Source: Prevotella sp. (GTDB taxonomy: Bacteria > Bacteroidota > Bacteroidia > Bacteroidales > Bacteroidaceae). Taken from it: DNA of 33,923 nucleotides. Below the pieces are notes generated by a model. That model was not told where the DNA came from. It saw only the letters and a list, made by a program, of their open reading frames with translations, and made no database searches. A program made the position numbers and the translations under genes. Positions 8,693-19,900 of the stretch are shown here, piece after piece (the stretch's first letter is position 1; the number at the start of each line of letters is the position of its first letter). The DNA lies in assembly GCA_021204605.1 (NCBI GenBank), contig JAJPZD010000180.1, forward strand, positions 1 to 33,923, read 5' to 3'.

Positions 8693-9756
8693 CTTGGAGT
8701 TTAGCTTTGTCATTTTCCCTTTTCTTTCTTATCTTCTCCATGAATGCCTTTGCCCAGCGTATCTCCGCAGAGCAGGATGTATATGATTTCGGAAGCATAA
8801 TGTATGAGATACCCGCCGTGGCAAAATTCAACCTAAGCAACAAGGGTAACGATCTTATTATTGAAAAAGTACGTACCAATTGCGGCTGCACCACAGTGAG
8901 CTATCCAAAGAACACTATACTGAAGGGTGATAAATTCTCTATCGAAGTGGAGTACGATGCTCGCCAACTCGGACATTTCGAAAAGGAAGTCGCTATTTAC
9001 GGCAACGATTCCGAAACTCCTTATTATCTTAAGATAAGAGGAGTGGTGGTTGACGAGGTGGTTGACTATGCCGGACAGTATGAGTACATTATCGGTGACG
9101 TACGTACCGACAGGAACGATATAGAGTATGATGACGTGAACAATGGTGACATGCCTGTACAACGGCTGCATATCTTTAACAGTAGCAGCAAGACGGTTTC
9201 GCCTGTACTGATGCACCTGCCTAATTACCTCTCGGCAACAATGGCACCAACGACAATAGCACCTGGACACTCCGGCGTGGCAACTATAACGCTCAATTCT
9301 CTCAAGTTGCGTGATTACGGCCTTACGAAATCTTCTGTCTATCTTGGCATGTTCCCAGGAGACAAGGTGAGTGCCGACAAGGAAATCTCAGTCTCGGCAG
9401 TCCTAATACCTGGTTTTGGAAATATGTCGGAGACGCAAAAAGCAAATGCTCCCTCTATCGACCTCTCGTCAGCCTCTCTCGACTTGGGCTCGTTTGGGGA
9501 CAAGTCAGACAAGACAGGGACAATCACGATAAGAAACCAAGGCAGGTCAACGCTCGACATCCGCTCGATGCAAATGTTTACACCCGGTCTTAAAGTACGT
9601 CTTAATAAAACAAAACTTGCTCCTGGCGAGACAGCCAAACTGAAAATCACGGCTTACAAAAAACTGCTCAAGGAGGCAAGAAGTAAACCACGTGTTCTGA
9701 TGATTACCAACGACCCCGACAATGCCAAGGTCATTATCCCAGTGAACGTGGAATGA
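8599..9756 (+). CDS. DUF1573 (ASH-fold) exported protein
   Basis: Secreted or surface protein built of immunoglobulin-like ASH/DUF1573 repeats; no enzymatic role is known for the family. The first repeat has the hallmark TNCGCTT about 60 residues after the signal peptide begins (codon at 8877), and a second copy (LDLGSFGDKSDKTGTITI) lies near 9480. The hydrophobic segment LALSFSLFFLIFSMNAFAQ is a clear signal peptide. The start is uncertain. ATG 8599 (MKKHNNN, AT-rich upstream) gives an overlong n-region that runs through the inverted repeat, while ATG 8674, inside the right arm of the repeat, gives a normal 28-residue signal peptide. The frame is also open from an ATG at 8551. The repeat may have been inserted between the original start codon and the hydrophobic core. 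The gene overlaps meaB by 4 bases (ATGA), which suggests translational coupling. Confidence 0.85.
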   Translation: MKKHNNNLEGFVPSLWRWAKVGLFLMGGFRRAWSLALSFSLFFLIFSMNAFAQRISAEQDVYDFGSIMYEIPAVAKFNLSNKGNDLIIEKVRTNCGCTTVSYPKNTILKGDKFSIEVEYDARQLGHFEKEVAIYGNDSETPYYLKIRGVVVDEVVDYAGQYEYIIGDVRTDRNDIEYDDVNNGDMPVQRLHIFNSSSKTVSPVLMHLPNYLSATMAPTTIAPGHSGVATITLNSLKLRDYGLTKSSVYLGMFPGDKVSADKEISVSAVLIPGFGNMSETQKANAPSIDLSSASLDLGSFGDKSDKTGTITIRNQGRSTLDIRSMQMFTPGLKVRLNKTKLAPGETAKLKITAYKKLLKEARSKPRVLMITNDPDNAKVIIPVNVE

Positions 9757-10862
9757 AAATAAATAAAAGCATGATTCATCCAGAAAACAACGAGGAATAT
9801 AGGGGCTTGGTGGTAAACTCCGGTGTTGACCAGCCTGCAAAAGTAAACCCTTATCTGAAAAAAGGTTCATTCAGACGCCACGATATGACAGTCTCTGATA
9901 TGGTGGAAGGCATAGTGAAAGGCAATGTCACAGTACTCGGTAAAGCGGTAACACTCATTGAAAGCGTCAATACCGAACACCAGGCAAAGGCGCAAGAGGT
10001 AATCGAGAAATGTCTGCCTTACAGTGGAAAATCTATACGCATTGGTATTAGTGGTGTACCTGGTGCAGGCAAAAGCACTTCAATAGACCAATTTGGCACG
10101 CATGTACTTGACCGCACAGGCGGTAAGTTGGCAGTCCTTGCCATTGACCCAAGCTCCGAACGCTCCAAAGGAAGCATTCTTGGAGATAAGACTCGCATGG
10201 AGAAACTCTCGCTTCGCAAGGAGTCTTTCATCCGTCCCAGTCCCACGGCAGGCTCTTTGGGGGGCGTGGCACGAAAGACACGGGAGACAATAATTCTCTG
10301 TGAGGCTGCCGGATATGACAAGATTTTCGTGGAGACAGTAGGCGTGGGACAGAGCGAGACAGCCTGCCACTCCATGGTGGATTTCTTCCTGCTCATCCAA
10401 TTAGCAGGCACTGGCGATGAACTGCAAGGCATTAAGCGTGGCATCATGGAGATTGCCGATGGCATAGTAATCAACAAGTGCGACGGCAACAACGTTGACA
10501 AATGTCACTTAGCCGCCACGAGTTTCCGAAACGCCCTCCATTTCTTCCCTCCAGCAGAAAGCGGCTGGCTACCGAAAGTGCTATGCTACAGCGGTTTTTA
10601 CGGCCTCGGTATAAAGGAAATCTGGGATATGATATTCGAGTATGTTGAGTTCGTCAAAGGCAACGGTTACTTCAGCTACCGTCGCAACGAACAGTCGAAA
10701 TACTGGATGTACGAGACAATAAACGAACAACTGCGTGGCAATTTCTACAATAATCCTATTATAGCAGCACGTTTGAAAAATGCCGAACACAGCGTCCTTG
10801 CAGGCGAGAAAACCAGCTTCGCAGCCGCAAAAGACCTCCTCGACATCTATTATGGAAAATAG
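9753..10862 (+). CDS. meaB: Methylmalonyl-CoA mutase chaperone GTPase MeaB
   Basis: G3E-family P-loop GTPase (MeaB/ArgK) that protects and reloads the cobalamin cofactor of methylmalonyl-CoA mutase, used in succinate-propionate metabolism. The P-loop GVPGAGKS is at residues 101-108. The IDPSSERSKGSILGDKTRM stretch (131 on), ETVGVGQSE (194-202) and the guanine-specificity motif NKCD (241-244) are all present. The length of 369 aa is normal for the longer MeaB type. The start overlaps the previous stop by 4 bases; an in-frame ATG at 9771 is an alternative. The mutase genes themselves are not in this window, so the coupling to the DUF1573 gene may be positional only. Confidence 0.95.
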   Translation: MKINKSMIHPENNEEYRGLVVNSGVDQPAKVNPYLKKGSFRRHDMTVSDMVEGIVKGNVTVLGKAVTLIESVNTEHQAKAQEVIEKCLPYSGKSIRIGISGVPGAGKSTSIDQFGTHVLDRTGGKLAVLAIDPSSERSKGSILGDKTRMEKLSLRKESFIRPSPTAGSLGGVARKTRETIILCEAAGYDKIFVETVGVGQSETACHSMVDFFLLIQLAGTGDELQGIKRGIMEIADGIVINKCDGNNVDKCHLAATSFRNALHFFPPAESGWLPKVLCYSGFYGLGIKEIWDMIFEYVEFVKGNGYFSYRRNEQSKYWMYETINEQLRGNFYNNPIIAARLKNAEHSVLAGEKTSFAAAKDLLDIYYGK

Positions 10863-10881
10863 AGCCCGCAAGCAAAAACGA

Positions 10882-10914
10882 TTTCTTATTTCTTATTTTT
10901 TATTTCTTATTTTG
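10882..10914. repeat. T-rich tract before ispH (left copy)
   Basis: A 33-base pyrimidine-rich tract made of repeated TTTCTTATT units that ends at the GTG start of ispH. A closely similar 33-base tract lies just after ispH at 11820-11852. It occupies most of the 51-base gap between meaB and ispH and leaves no recognisable ribosome binding site. Confidence 0.6.
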
Positions 10915-11774
10915 TGAAGGAAGTGAACATCGAGATTGACAACGGCAGCGGGTTTTGCTTTGGTGTAACGAGGGCAATACGCAAAGTAGAAGAAGAACTT
11001 GCGGTAAGCAAGACCTTGTATTGCCTCGGCGACATCGTACACAACGGTATGGAGTGCGAGCGTCTCCGCAACATGGGACTGATAACCATCAACCACGATG
11101 ATTTGGAAAAGTTGCACGACGTGAAAGTGTTGCTACGCGCTCATGGCGAGCCCCCGCTTACCTACGAGATAGCAGCACGCAACGGCATAGAGATAATCGA
11201 TGCCACCTGCCCTGTGGTTCTCCGTCTGCAACGACGTATAAAACAGAAATATATATCCAACAAAGATGCGCAGATAGTGATCTTCGGGAAACCAGGACAC
11301 GCCGAAGTGTTGGGACTTGTCGGACAGACAGGAGGCCACGCCATTGTGATAGCGGGAATTGACGATGCAATGACTCTTGACTTCACACACGACATCTTCC
11401 TTTACTCCCAAACAACAAAATCTCTCGATGAGTTTCACCGCATAATAGATTACATCTCTGCTCACATCGCCACTAACGCAACATTCCGCAGCTTTGATAC
11501 TATCTGCCGTCAGGTGGCAAACCGTATGCCTAACATCAGCTCCTTCGCCAAGCGGCATGACCTCATCCTCTTCGTTTGCGGACATAAAAGCAGCAACGGT
11601 AAAGTTCTCTTCGATGAGTGCAAGAGTGTCAACCTCAACAGTCATCTTATCGAAGGTCCCGACGAGATTGACCCCTCATGGCTCAACGGCATTGCAACAG
11701 TGGGTATCTGCGGAGCCACAAGCACACCGAAATGGCTTATGGAACAGTGCAGAGACAAATTGCTATCTGTTTAA
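10914..11774 (+). CDS. ispH: 4-hydroxy-3-methylbut-2-enyl diphosphate reductase
   Basis: Last enzyme of the MEP isoprenoid pathway; an iron-sulfur enzyme that reduces HMBPP to IPP and DMAPP in the cytosol. The three cluster-ligating cysteines are visible: C15 in GFCFGV, C99 in DATCP and C198 in DTICRQ. Substrate-contacting histidines and acids also fit: H43 (VHNG), H77 (RAHGEP), H129 and E131 (PGHAE), and the SSNGK loop at 226-230. The length of 286 aa is typical. The start is a GTG at 10914, needed to keep the normal N-terminus; no usable ATG lies nearby. It lies 51 bases after meaB and converges on the defence operon. The pathway connects with the polyprenyl synthetase at 30957, though the genes are far apart here. 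Confidence 0.96.
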   Translation: MKEVNIEIDNGSGFCFGVTRAIRKVEEELAVSKTLYCLGDIVHNGMECERLRNMGLITINHDDLEKLHDVKVLLRAHGEPPLTYEIAARNGIEIIDATCPVVLRLQRRIKQKYISNKDAQIVIFGKPGHAEVLGLVGQTGGHAIVIAGIDDAMTLDFTHDIFLYSQTTKSLDEFHRIIDYISAHIATNATFRSFDTICRQVANRMPNISSFAKRHDLILFVCGHKSSNGKVLFDECKSVNLNSHLIEGPDEIDPSWLNGIATVGICGATSTPKWLMEQCRDKLLSV

Positions 11775-11819
11775 TAACGAGTACAAACGGCATTAGTAGA
11801 ATAAACGCAAGAGGAATGC

Positions 11820-11852
11820 TTTCTTATTTCTTCTTTCTTATTTTTTCTTTTG
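11820..11852. repeat. T-rich tract after ispH (right copy)
   Basis: A 33-base pyrimidine-rich tract that starts and ends like the tract at 10882-10914. On the minus strand it encodes the basic tail (KEKIRKKK and stop) of the UvrD-type helicase. Confidence 0.5.
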
Positions 11853-13947
11853 CGACCAACGGGAGCATTAGTCCACACGCTTCTCCATATCCTACCATAT
11901 ACACCAATGCCCTTGCGCGTGTTATCGCTACATAAAGCAATGAACGTCTGCTTGACAGGTATTCCTTTTTCTCCAAAGCATCCATAGTGAAGAACGGGTA
12001 TCCGTTGGTTTCTTTCGACGGTATGTTTCGCTCATTCACGCCCATCAGTATTATCACCCTGAATTCCAAGCCTTTCAGCGAGTGGAACGTACACAGCGAA
12101 ATGCCATCCCTTGAACCAACTGGACTATATCCTTTGATTTCCTTGAATGGAATATTCTCATGGTGTAGCCTTGACTTCAACTCCCTTGCCTGATTTGACA
12201 CTGGTGTCGCCACGCAAATATCCTTTAATGGAATTTCGCTTTCCTTGCAGCCGTTTATCCACTCAATAACTTGCTCCACTTCTTCCGTCACATTGTTCAC
12301 CATTGTATATACAGGTGCTTCACCTCCTCGTATCAATGATATATAACCTTTCATCGACTCAGATCCGCCATCCATATCATCGTATTTCTGACCTTTAACC
12401 ACACTCACTGCCACTCGCTTTATCGGCTCTGTGGTACGGTAATTCACTTTCAGCCTCTTACTCCTCACACCACGCACGTTAATTCCTGCTGCTCTGAAAT
12501 TTATCTTTCTTCCACTGTATATGCGCTGCATTGGGTCACCGGTCAAAAACAGGTCATTCTCTCCCTCTGCCACCAACGCACGCAGGAATTTCAATTCAGG
12601 ATTGGAGAAATCCTGAAACTCATCGGCAATGACATTGGTATATGGTCGCACGTTGTTTTCGTTTAGGTATTTCGTAACCTCATTGAAAAGTTCAAGTCTG
12701 TCAACTACTTTTCTGTCTTCTTTCAGTTTGACGTACTTCTCAACTAACCGCCACACCTCCATTCGTTGTTTTCTGCTCAGTGCTTTCGTCCTTCCCACAC
12801 GGGCTTGCATCAAATATTGCCTTGAATCGCTTATACCATAATATACTATCACGTCAATATACTCATCATAAAGGAATTTCTCGTCAAATTCGGTCACTTC
12901 CGTCTCCAACACTTCCCGCCAGAGTTTCAACGATTCTTCATCTCCTGAGTAGTCTAATATCTTGTATCTTTCTTTTATAAAGTAATTCCTTGCTACATCG
13001 AGCAATACTTGGTCGATATTGTTCAATGTATATCTCCTGATATTGATATCCATTTTCTTCAACAGGCTGCCTAAATTTTCTTTCAATGTCTTGGTATATG
13101 TGGTGAAAAGCACCTTTGAGTCCTTGTTACCGCATAGGTATTTCAGTCGGTGCATTGCGGCGACGGTCTTGCCAGTTCCTGCTCCGCCACTCACCTTCAT
13201 TGTCCCTTTATAATCGGTATCAACGAGTTTTCTTTGAGACGGATGCAAAAACAACTGCCAAGCCTCCATGTCTTGGTCAATAATTCTCTGCAACTCATCA
13301 TCATCGGTGAGTTCCACAAACCTGCGCTTGTTGTTGTCGCTCAATTGCTTGTCTTGGTTCTCCTTCGCCTTGCCTTCTTCTATTTCAGCTATTATCTCGT
13401 CTATATCCGCTCCGTCCATTAAGTTGAATAAATTCTCGTATGCGTCAGTAGGCAGATATTCCTCCATCTTGTCAAGACCATTCAATGTCTCTATCTTGCA
13501 GACTTTCGGTATCAGTTCTTCAGGCACGCCTATCTTCAGTAACTTTTCTGCCGGCACACCGTTATACTTCCAAGCCAACTTTTCCTCTGCCTTTTCCACA
13601 GGGACTGTCTCTGTGGTTTCTTCCACAGTAATTAACTGTATCGTATCTGTAATGTCATTCCAGATTATCTTTTTCCGTTCACCCCATTTATAAGCCTGCT
13701 CATGCGTACCGACATACACGAGATAATAACTGTCCTTATCCAAAACGCCTATTATAGCTCTGTAATTGTCATCTACTCTGGCAGTACGCAATGAATCATC
13801 CCTGAACGCTGCGATGGGTTCTATGTGTATGCCGTTGGATGTACTGTTCTCCCTCAGTTTCCTCTGGAAATCTATCACTTTTCTCTGTGCTCTCCTCGGA
13901 AGTGCCAACACTGCCTCATAAAATGTGTCTGACAAAAATATTCTCAT
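11824..13947 (-). CDS. RelE-like domain fused to a UvrD-family helicase
   Basis: Fourth and last gene of the defence operon, 707 aa. Residues 1 to about 105 look like a RelE/ParE-type toxin fold: MRIFLSDTFYEAVLALP, the LRTARVDDNYRAI strand pair, and YVGTHEQAYKWGERK with H82, Y86 and W88. After an acidic linker comes a superfamily 1 UvrD/Rep helicase. It has Walker A GGAGTGKT (254-261), the Walker B/Q-type DEFQD (442-446), GDPMQRIY (470-477), NYRTTEPI (502-509), TFHSLKGLEF (620-629) and YVAITRAR (672-679). All helicase motifs look intact, so it should be an active ATPase moving on DNA. I recall RelE-UvrD fusions in other bacteria, including actinobacteria. ATG is separated from the previous stop by a single base, so translation is probably coupled. 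I cannot say whether the toxin fold still cuts RNA or only serves as a docking module. Confidence 0.85.
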   Translation of the reverse strand: MRIFLSDTFYEAVLALPRRAQRKVIDFQRKLRENSTSNGIHIEPIAAFRDDSLRTARVDDNYRAIIGVLDKDSYYLVYVGTHEQAYKWGERKKIIWNDITDTIQLITVEETTETVPVEKAEEKLAWKYNGVPAEKLLKIGVPEELIPKVCKIETLNGLDKMEEYLPTDAYENLFNLMDGADIDEIIAEIEEGKAKENQDKQLSDNNKRRFVELTDDDELQRIIDQDMEAWQLFLHPSQRKLVDTDYKGTMKVSGGAGTGKTVAAMHRLKYLCGNKDSKVLFTTYTKTLKENLGSLLKKMDINIRRYTLNNIDQVLLDVARNYFIKERYKILDYSGDEESLKLWREVLETEVTEFDEKFLYDEYIDVIVYYGISDSRQYLMQARVGRTKALSRKQRMEVWRLVEKYVKLKEDRKVVDRLELFNEVTKYLNENNVRPYTNVIADEFQDFSNPELKFLRALVAEGENDLFLTGDPMQRIYSGRKINFRAAGINVRGVRSKRLKVNYRTTEPIKRVAVSVVKGQKYDDMDGGSESMKGYISLIRGGEAPVYTMVNNVTEEVEQVIEWINGCKESEIPLKDICVATPVSNQARELKSRLHHENIPFKEIKGYSPVGSRDGISLCTFHSLKGLEFRVIILMGVNERNIPSKETNGYPFFTMDALEKKEYLSSRRSLLYVAITRARALVYMVGYGEACGLMLPLVAKEKIRKKK

Positions 13948-13948
13948 G

Positions 13949-16900
13949 TTATTTTCCTGTTATTTCGTTAATATTAAATTCTTCTGCTTTCATAGTCGCA
14001 AATCCATTAGCCTTGAATACGGCTTCTGAATCGTTGTCAAAAGGATTGATGGCAATATGATACTTATGTAATATCATGTCTGCCGATGCGATGACCTCTC
14101 CGTTGGCATCAGTATAATCACAATTACCTTCGTGGTCAAACTCTATATCGTTGTCAAGCAATGCATCCACTATATCCTCTAAACCCGGATATAACTCTTT
14201 TATTTCATCACGTGACATTTCTTGCTCTATATCCTCACTTGCGGTCTCCTGCCCTATCTTGTCAAAGAACTGCAATATGTTGTATCTCCTCCAAAATCCT
14301 ATCCATGCTTCCTTATCTGCTGTTTCTAATCCTTGTACGATATTAAAGTCATAGTGGATTGCCGGTTGCAGTGCTTTTGCCACTTCTTCATCTGTCGAAT
14401 CATCTGTCAACTTGCCGTATGCCGTTCCGTCAATTTCTAACTTTCCTGAATATAGTGTTGCGCCATACGTGATGATATCAGGATTATCTTCAATGGTGAT
14501 GAATGTGGTTTCTACAACATTGCCAAATTGTGGATTTTTCAGCAATTTCATTAGTCTCGTTACTGAATTATAACCCAAGGAATCTTCCTTGCCTGCATTA
14601 AACAACTGCAAATCTTCCCATGTCAATGTCCAAGTACACAACCTGTGTGATTTCGATGCTCTTATTGCTTCCCTCTTTTCCACATCTCCGTAAAATCGCA
14701 TATTCGGTGATTCTGCATGATAGGTATATCCGTCCAAATAAACCGACCACATCGGTATGGATTCTATATCTTCTATAACTTCATCGTTGATAGTTGCCGC
14801 CATGCAGATAATCTGGAAGTCGGCGATTGAATAGAGCCTCACTCCGTAGGCGTTTGTCAACGAGAACTGTGGTATTATGTGGTATTTAATATCTGTACCC
14901 TCGTCATCAACGATATGCAGTTCATACCGATATGAAGTTACGTCTGGCACTTTCTCAAACTCCCAGTTGTGTTGTTGTGCCACTGTCTTTAATACTGAAA
15001 CGAATTTCAGCTCCAATTCACTGTCTTCAGCAACTCCCGTTTGTGCTATCGTTCCCACAGAACCGGATATCGTCTCCCATGTCCCGGTATTTTCAATAAG
15101 TTTCTCAAACAGTTCATCTGCCAATTCCCTGCTGAACGATTCTCTCTTGTATTGATTGCCGTATGATAATATGCAATGATAGCAACCGTCTTTTCCCTCA
15201 TACTGGCACTCACATTCGTGTATCTGCTTATATGCGAACTCCAACAGTTTGGTGAATTCTTCCGTGTCATACAACTTTGAAAGATACCCTGTACCGCCCG
15301 GTATTATGTCATACATCACGAGATATTGGTCTTTCACGCCCGTCGCCCTGTTCATCTCTCTGTATGTGTCAATGCGGATATGTTCTGGCGAGGAATTATA
15401 ATATTGCTTCATCCCTATTCCGATTCCTGCCTTGAACATCTCTATCATCGCTCCTTCATCCATTATCGTTTTTGGCAACAATATCTTTATCGCCTCCGTC
15501 TGGATATGCCTGTACAGATATAACTTTTCAAAAACTCTTTCATCATCAGAAAATGATACCTTGCTGTGATTGCAGAACCTATAATGTTGGTCTTCTGTTT
15601 TTTTGATACTGCCTAACATCGGTGTTGACTTGCCGCAATATTTGCATGTCACAAAACCGTTTTCTGTCACGTTCCCATCTTCATCAACTTCGGTCCTCGA
15701 TCCACTCTGCATCTCCATGCCGTAGTTCACTTCGTAGAGTTCCATATTGTTGCAGAACTCAATACCGAAACCTGCATTTCTCATGGCGTAGGATGTTACC
15801 GCTCCATTGTGGTGGAAGATATAATGCCTCTTTACTATGTAGCTTTCTCTTGTCCTGTCCTCATCCTTGTCGTCAAATGCGGCTTCATTACTATGCATCA
15901 CACTCCTCGCATTCGTGAATTTCAGCACTTTATGGGTGTTTGCCGCCCATGACGAGTCTCCACACTTCGGACATTCGCTGTTTTCATATCCGTCCTCTCC
16001 CTTTAATGCTATGCAGTCGCATTTGCTGCAATAGCGCATCTCTGTCATGGCATCGTCATTCCAGTCAAAGGTTGACAGCCCGTCTATCTTCAACTTGTAC
16101 TTATGAGTATAAAAACTGTTCCCAGGCGCGAGTTCCTTGATTCCTTCAGATGCCGGACGTACCAGTTCAAATGTTTTAGGCTCTCCCCTGTTGCTGTCGT
16201 TGTCTTCTTTCGCTTTTGTTGCGTATATGCTCGATTGCAGTTTCACTCCTGTTTCAGGAAATGCGTAGTTTGGCAACAGTCCTGCGTTTGTCATATACTC
16301 GATGACGTTCTCCCTCATTATCTGCGCATACTGTTTCTTTGTGGATTTTATCAAGTCATTAATCTGTGCTATGGCAGGGTCATTGTCTGGCATTTTTTTC
16401 TTCTTGTTTTTATACTCGTTCAACTCCTCGCCAAGACTGATTATTTTCTTACTCAATGTCTCAAAGTCTCTTATGATATAATTGTAGAATGTGCCGTCAT
16501 CCAATGTCTCAAACAGGTGTTTCAAAGCAACTTGCGTCTTTTCCTCATACTGGTTGGAAAACGATGTTATTAAAGATACTTTGTTGCCCTTTATAAACGT
16601 AATTATCCTGTTGACAAAAAACTTATCTGAACTGAATATATCCCTGCTCGTCAGATTCAGGTCTGATACTCTGCTTGGCTCTACATTGTCCTTATCCTCA
16701 CTAATCCAAGTGTCTATGCAATAGGCGAGGAAATGTCTCCTCAATATGTCTTTCGCCTCCAAGAAACAGCCCGGTGTACTCACGTCTCCTTGCATCATCT
16801 CCTCTGGATAGGTATAGTAGTACATATCGTGTGGCTCACCTGAATGGACGTAATTCAATATAAGGGCGGAACCGCATTTGCGCCCTGCCCGCCCAACTCT

Positions 16901-19900
16901 CTGCAGGAAATTGCTCGGCTTAGGTGGTACGTCGGTATTGCTCATCACGTTAAGGTCACCTATGTCTATACCCATCTCCAACGTTGACGTGGCTGTCAGC
17001 ACGTTTATCGAGTTAGAATGTGGATGTTCCTTAAAGTCTTTCTCCAACTCTTCCCTTTCTTTCCTGTCCAACAGTCCCGTGTGCTCATGGGCTTGAACAC
17101 GTGGTGATACTTCCCTGTTATATACCGACTGATAATAGTTCAAGTCTGGTATTTCTTCTCTTGAATATATTCCTCTACACTTATAATCCAAGCATTTTGT
17201 TCCTTCCGCCAATTCATCTTCTACTGCTACGCATAATCTTGACTGACAATTAGAGCAATTTATATGCTTCACCTTACTGCTCACCCATATCTGCTCCGGA
17301 CATATCGCATAGTTGCCCCCTCCCTGCGCTTTCTTGTTCAACAGCCCTACTTCTGTCATCGTGTCAAACAACTGACAAATGAATTCATTGAACAGTCTCA
17401 CGTTATTAACGGTATATGGATCGTTAAAGGTATCAATATAATAATTGCTGTACCATGTCTGCTTATTCCTGATTGCAGCTATATCCAACATACTACTATT
17501 TCCACCTACATAATTTGTTCCTACCAATTTCGGAAATTGCATGCTTCCGCCAAGTGACTTATTAAGAAAATGTCTCCCATCTCTATGCCAATTTAAGTCC
17601 CATGAAGACATTTTTTCTTCTCTATATTTTTGGAAATATGGATGGTCAACCGCTCCGTGTCTCCTCATTCGTTGCAGTATTCCATACACAAAATGACAGA
17701 AATTTTCTTTTTGTTCTGCAACAATATTCATGTTGTTACTCATAAGCCAGTCATGCATATTCTCATAAACACTTTCTATCACTTCTTTTGAGAAGAATGT
17801 GGCTGATGAGCCTGTCTTTTCAAGTGTACGGCCCAATTGTGAACTTAATCCGAACTCGCTTACTATCTCCCAATCTACCCGCAAGTCAAATTCTGTCTTG
17901 AAGTTTGGCATAAAACCGTTGCCAAGCCTGTAATTGCGCCTTAAATCTATATGCTTTGCCAAGTCCGACGGCAAGAACCGGTTGTAATAATCTTCTTCTG
18001 ACAGTTGCTTATGCCAATATTCCTTGAACCCTTTTTGCAAATCCACGAGATTTATCGGCTCTTGTAACGTGTTTATATATTTCTGCATCGACTGGCGGAA
18101 CAGAAACCTGAATGTCCTCGCCTCATAATATCCCGCATGATGTGCGGCATCCTGCACGCTGTTTGTAAACACAAGTAGTTTCCTGTCCTTTGCTTCTGCT
18201 GCGTCAAAGTCACTCGCCAATACCTGACTGATTGCTACGCTTGACAAGGAAGATGTGCGGCCACCGATAATCGCAACCGTTCTGTCTCCATTACATTCAG
18301 GACAGTTATACTGGAATCTTTGATTGCCTCCGTCAACATTACTTGTCTTGCGGCAAATGCAAAGCCTTACCGTTCCTTGCTCTCCTCGATTTGCTACTTT
18401 CAAGTCTTTTACGTACGCATAATATTTGTCTTGAAAATCAACTGTATTGGTGACAAATTCATCTATCGGCTTGTGCTTTTCTGAATCTATGTTCAGATAC
18501 ACGGTGTATATATCGTGTGCCATAAATGCCTTGTTCACGACACTCACGTCTGTACACAGTTCTCCGCCTTCCAACTTCCTGCTAATCCATCCGCTCGCTC
18601 CGCAATCTCTACAGAAATACATCGGCAACGCCACTCTGTCCTCGTCTTTATTCAAACTGCCTCGCCATACGAACTCTGGTGTTGTCTGCACATATCGCAA
18701 TATGCCGCTTAACTCCCGCTGCCATAACTGTACTTGCAGATACAGCATCGGTATTGTCCTGCCATTGGGCAACTCTCTCTTTGCGTATGCTATAAGTGCC
18801 AACAGGTTTTCTATCGCTATGTCGCATATCTTATCTGAAGAATGTTGCCACAGACGATTGGATTTGTTGTTTTCCCTTAAAATATATCTTAGCTCTCTTT
18901 CCGTCTTTATTCCGCTCTCCAAAGCCTTCAACAGTTCTGATACAATGCTCATGGTGCGGAGCTTTTTCCCTGCTTCCACAGGACTGATATCGCTCTCTCC
19001 AAGCCATACCTTGCAAAGTCTTCGCATATAACTTTCCACCGTAAAGTCTCTGCTGAAATCACATTCCTTTAATACTTTCCCATCTGGCACACTATTGTCT
19101 TCCTTTTGTATATACTCGTCAACGCTTAATCTGTGCTCCTCTATTACATTTTCTTCTTTGAATGTCTCTCCGAAAATATTTGATGCATATTCGCAAAGGC
19201 GTGTCTTGTTATCCTCGCCTGTTCCTATCGTCGCTGATGTTCCTATCGGACAGAGTTCGCCTTTATTCAGACCGAGTTTCAGTTTCAAACGTCTTATCAG
19301 GTTTGCCACATCTGTTCCCTGCGCTCCGTCGTATGTATGCAACTCGTCCAACACTATAAATTTCAGGGCTTTCGTCTCACTGTCTATATTGCCTTTCCAC
19401 AACGGCATGAAACGTTGACGCATCAGTCCATAGTCCAACATCTTGAAATTTGTAAGCAAAATGTCTGGAATACTGTCTAATATGGCATCTCTGTTTTCTA
19501 TGATATGGTCTGCTCCCATATCTCTCGGAAAGTCTTTCGCGTCAATGCCTTCTCCTACAAACAGTCCTGCCGTAACTTTCCCCTTCAGCCGCTCGTCATT
19601 CCATATCACCTCCGCCAATCGTTTCGCCTGGTCAGTAGCAAGGGCGTTCATCGGGTACATTATTATCACTTTCACCCCTTGCTGCCGCTCATACCTGTTG
19701 CAGTGATAGCAATAGTCTAATATCGGATACATAAAGCACTCGGTCTTTCCTGATCCTGTTCCTGTTGTCAGCAATGTAGGCTTTGGTTGATGCCCGTCTT
19801 TCATCGTCAGTTGCTTGAAAGCATCCAACTGATGTTTGTATGGTGGAAATGTCGGTGCTATATCAAGTGGTATTTTCTTGCACTCCTCATCTGTCGCCGA

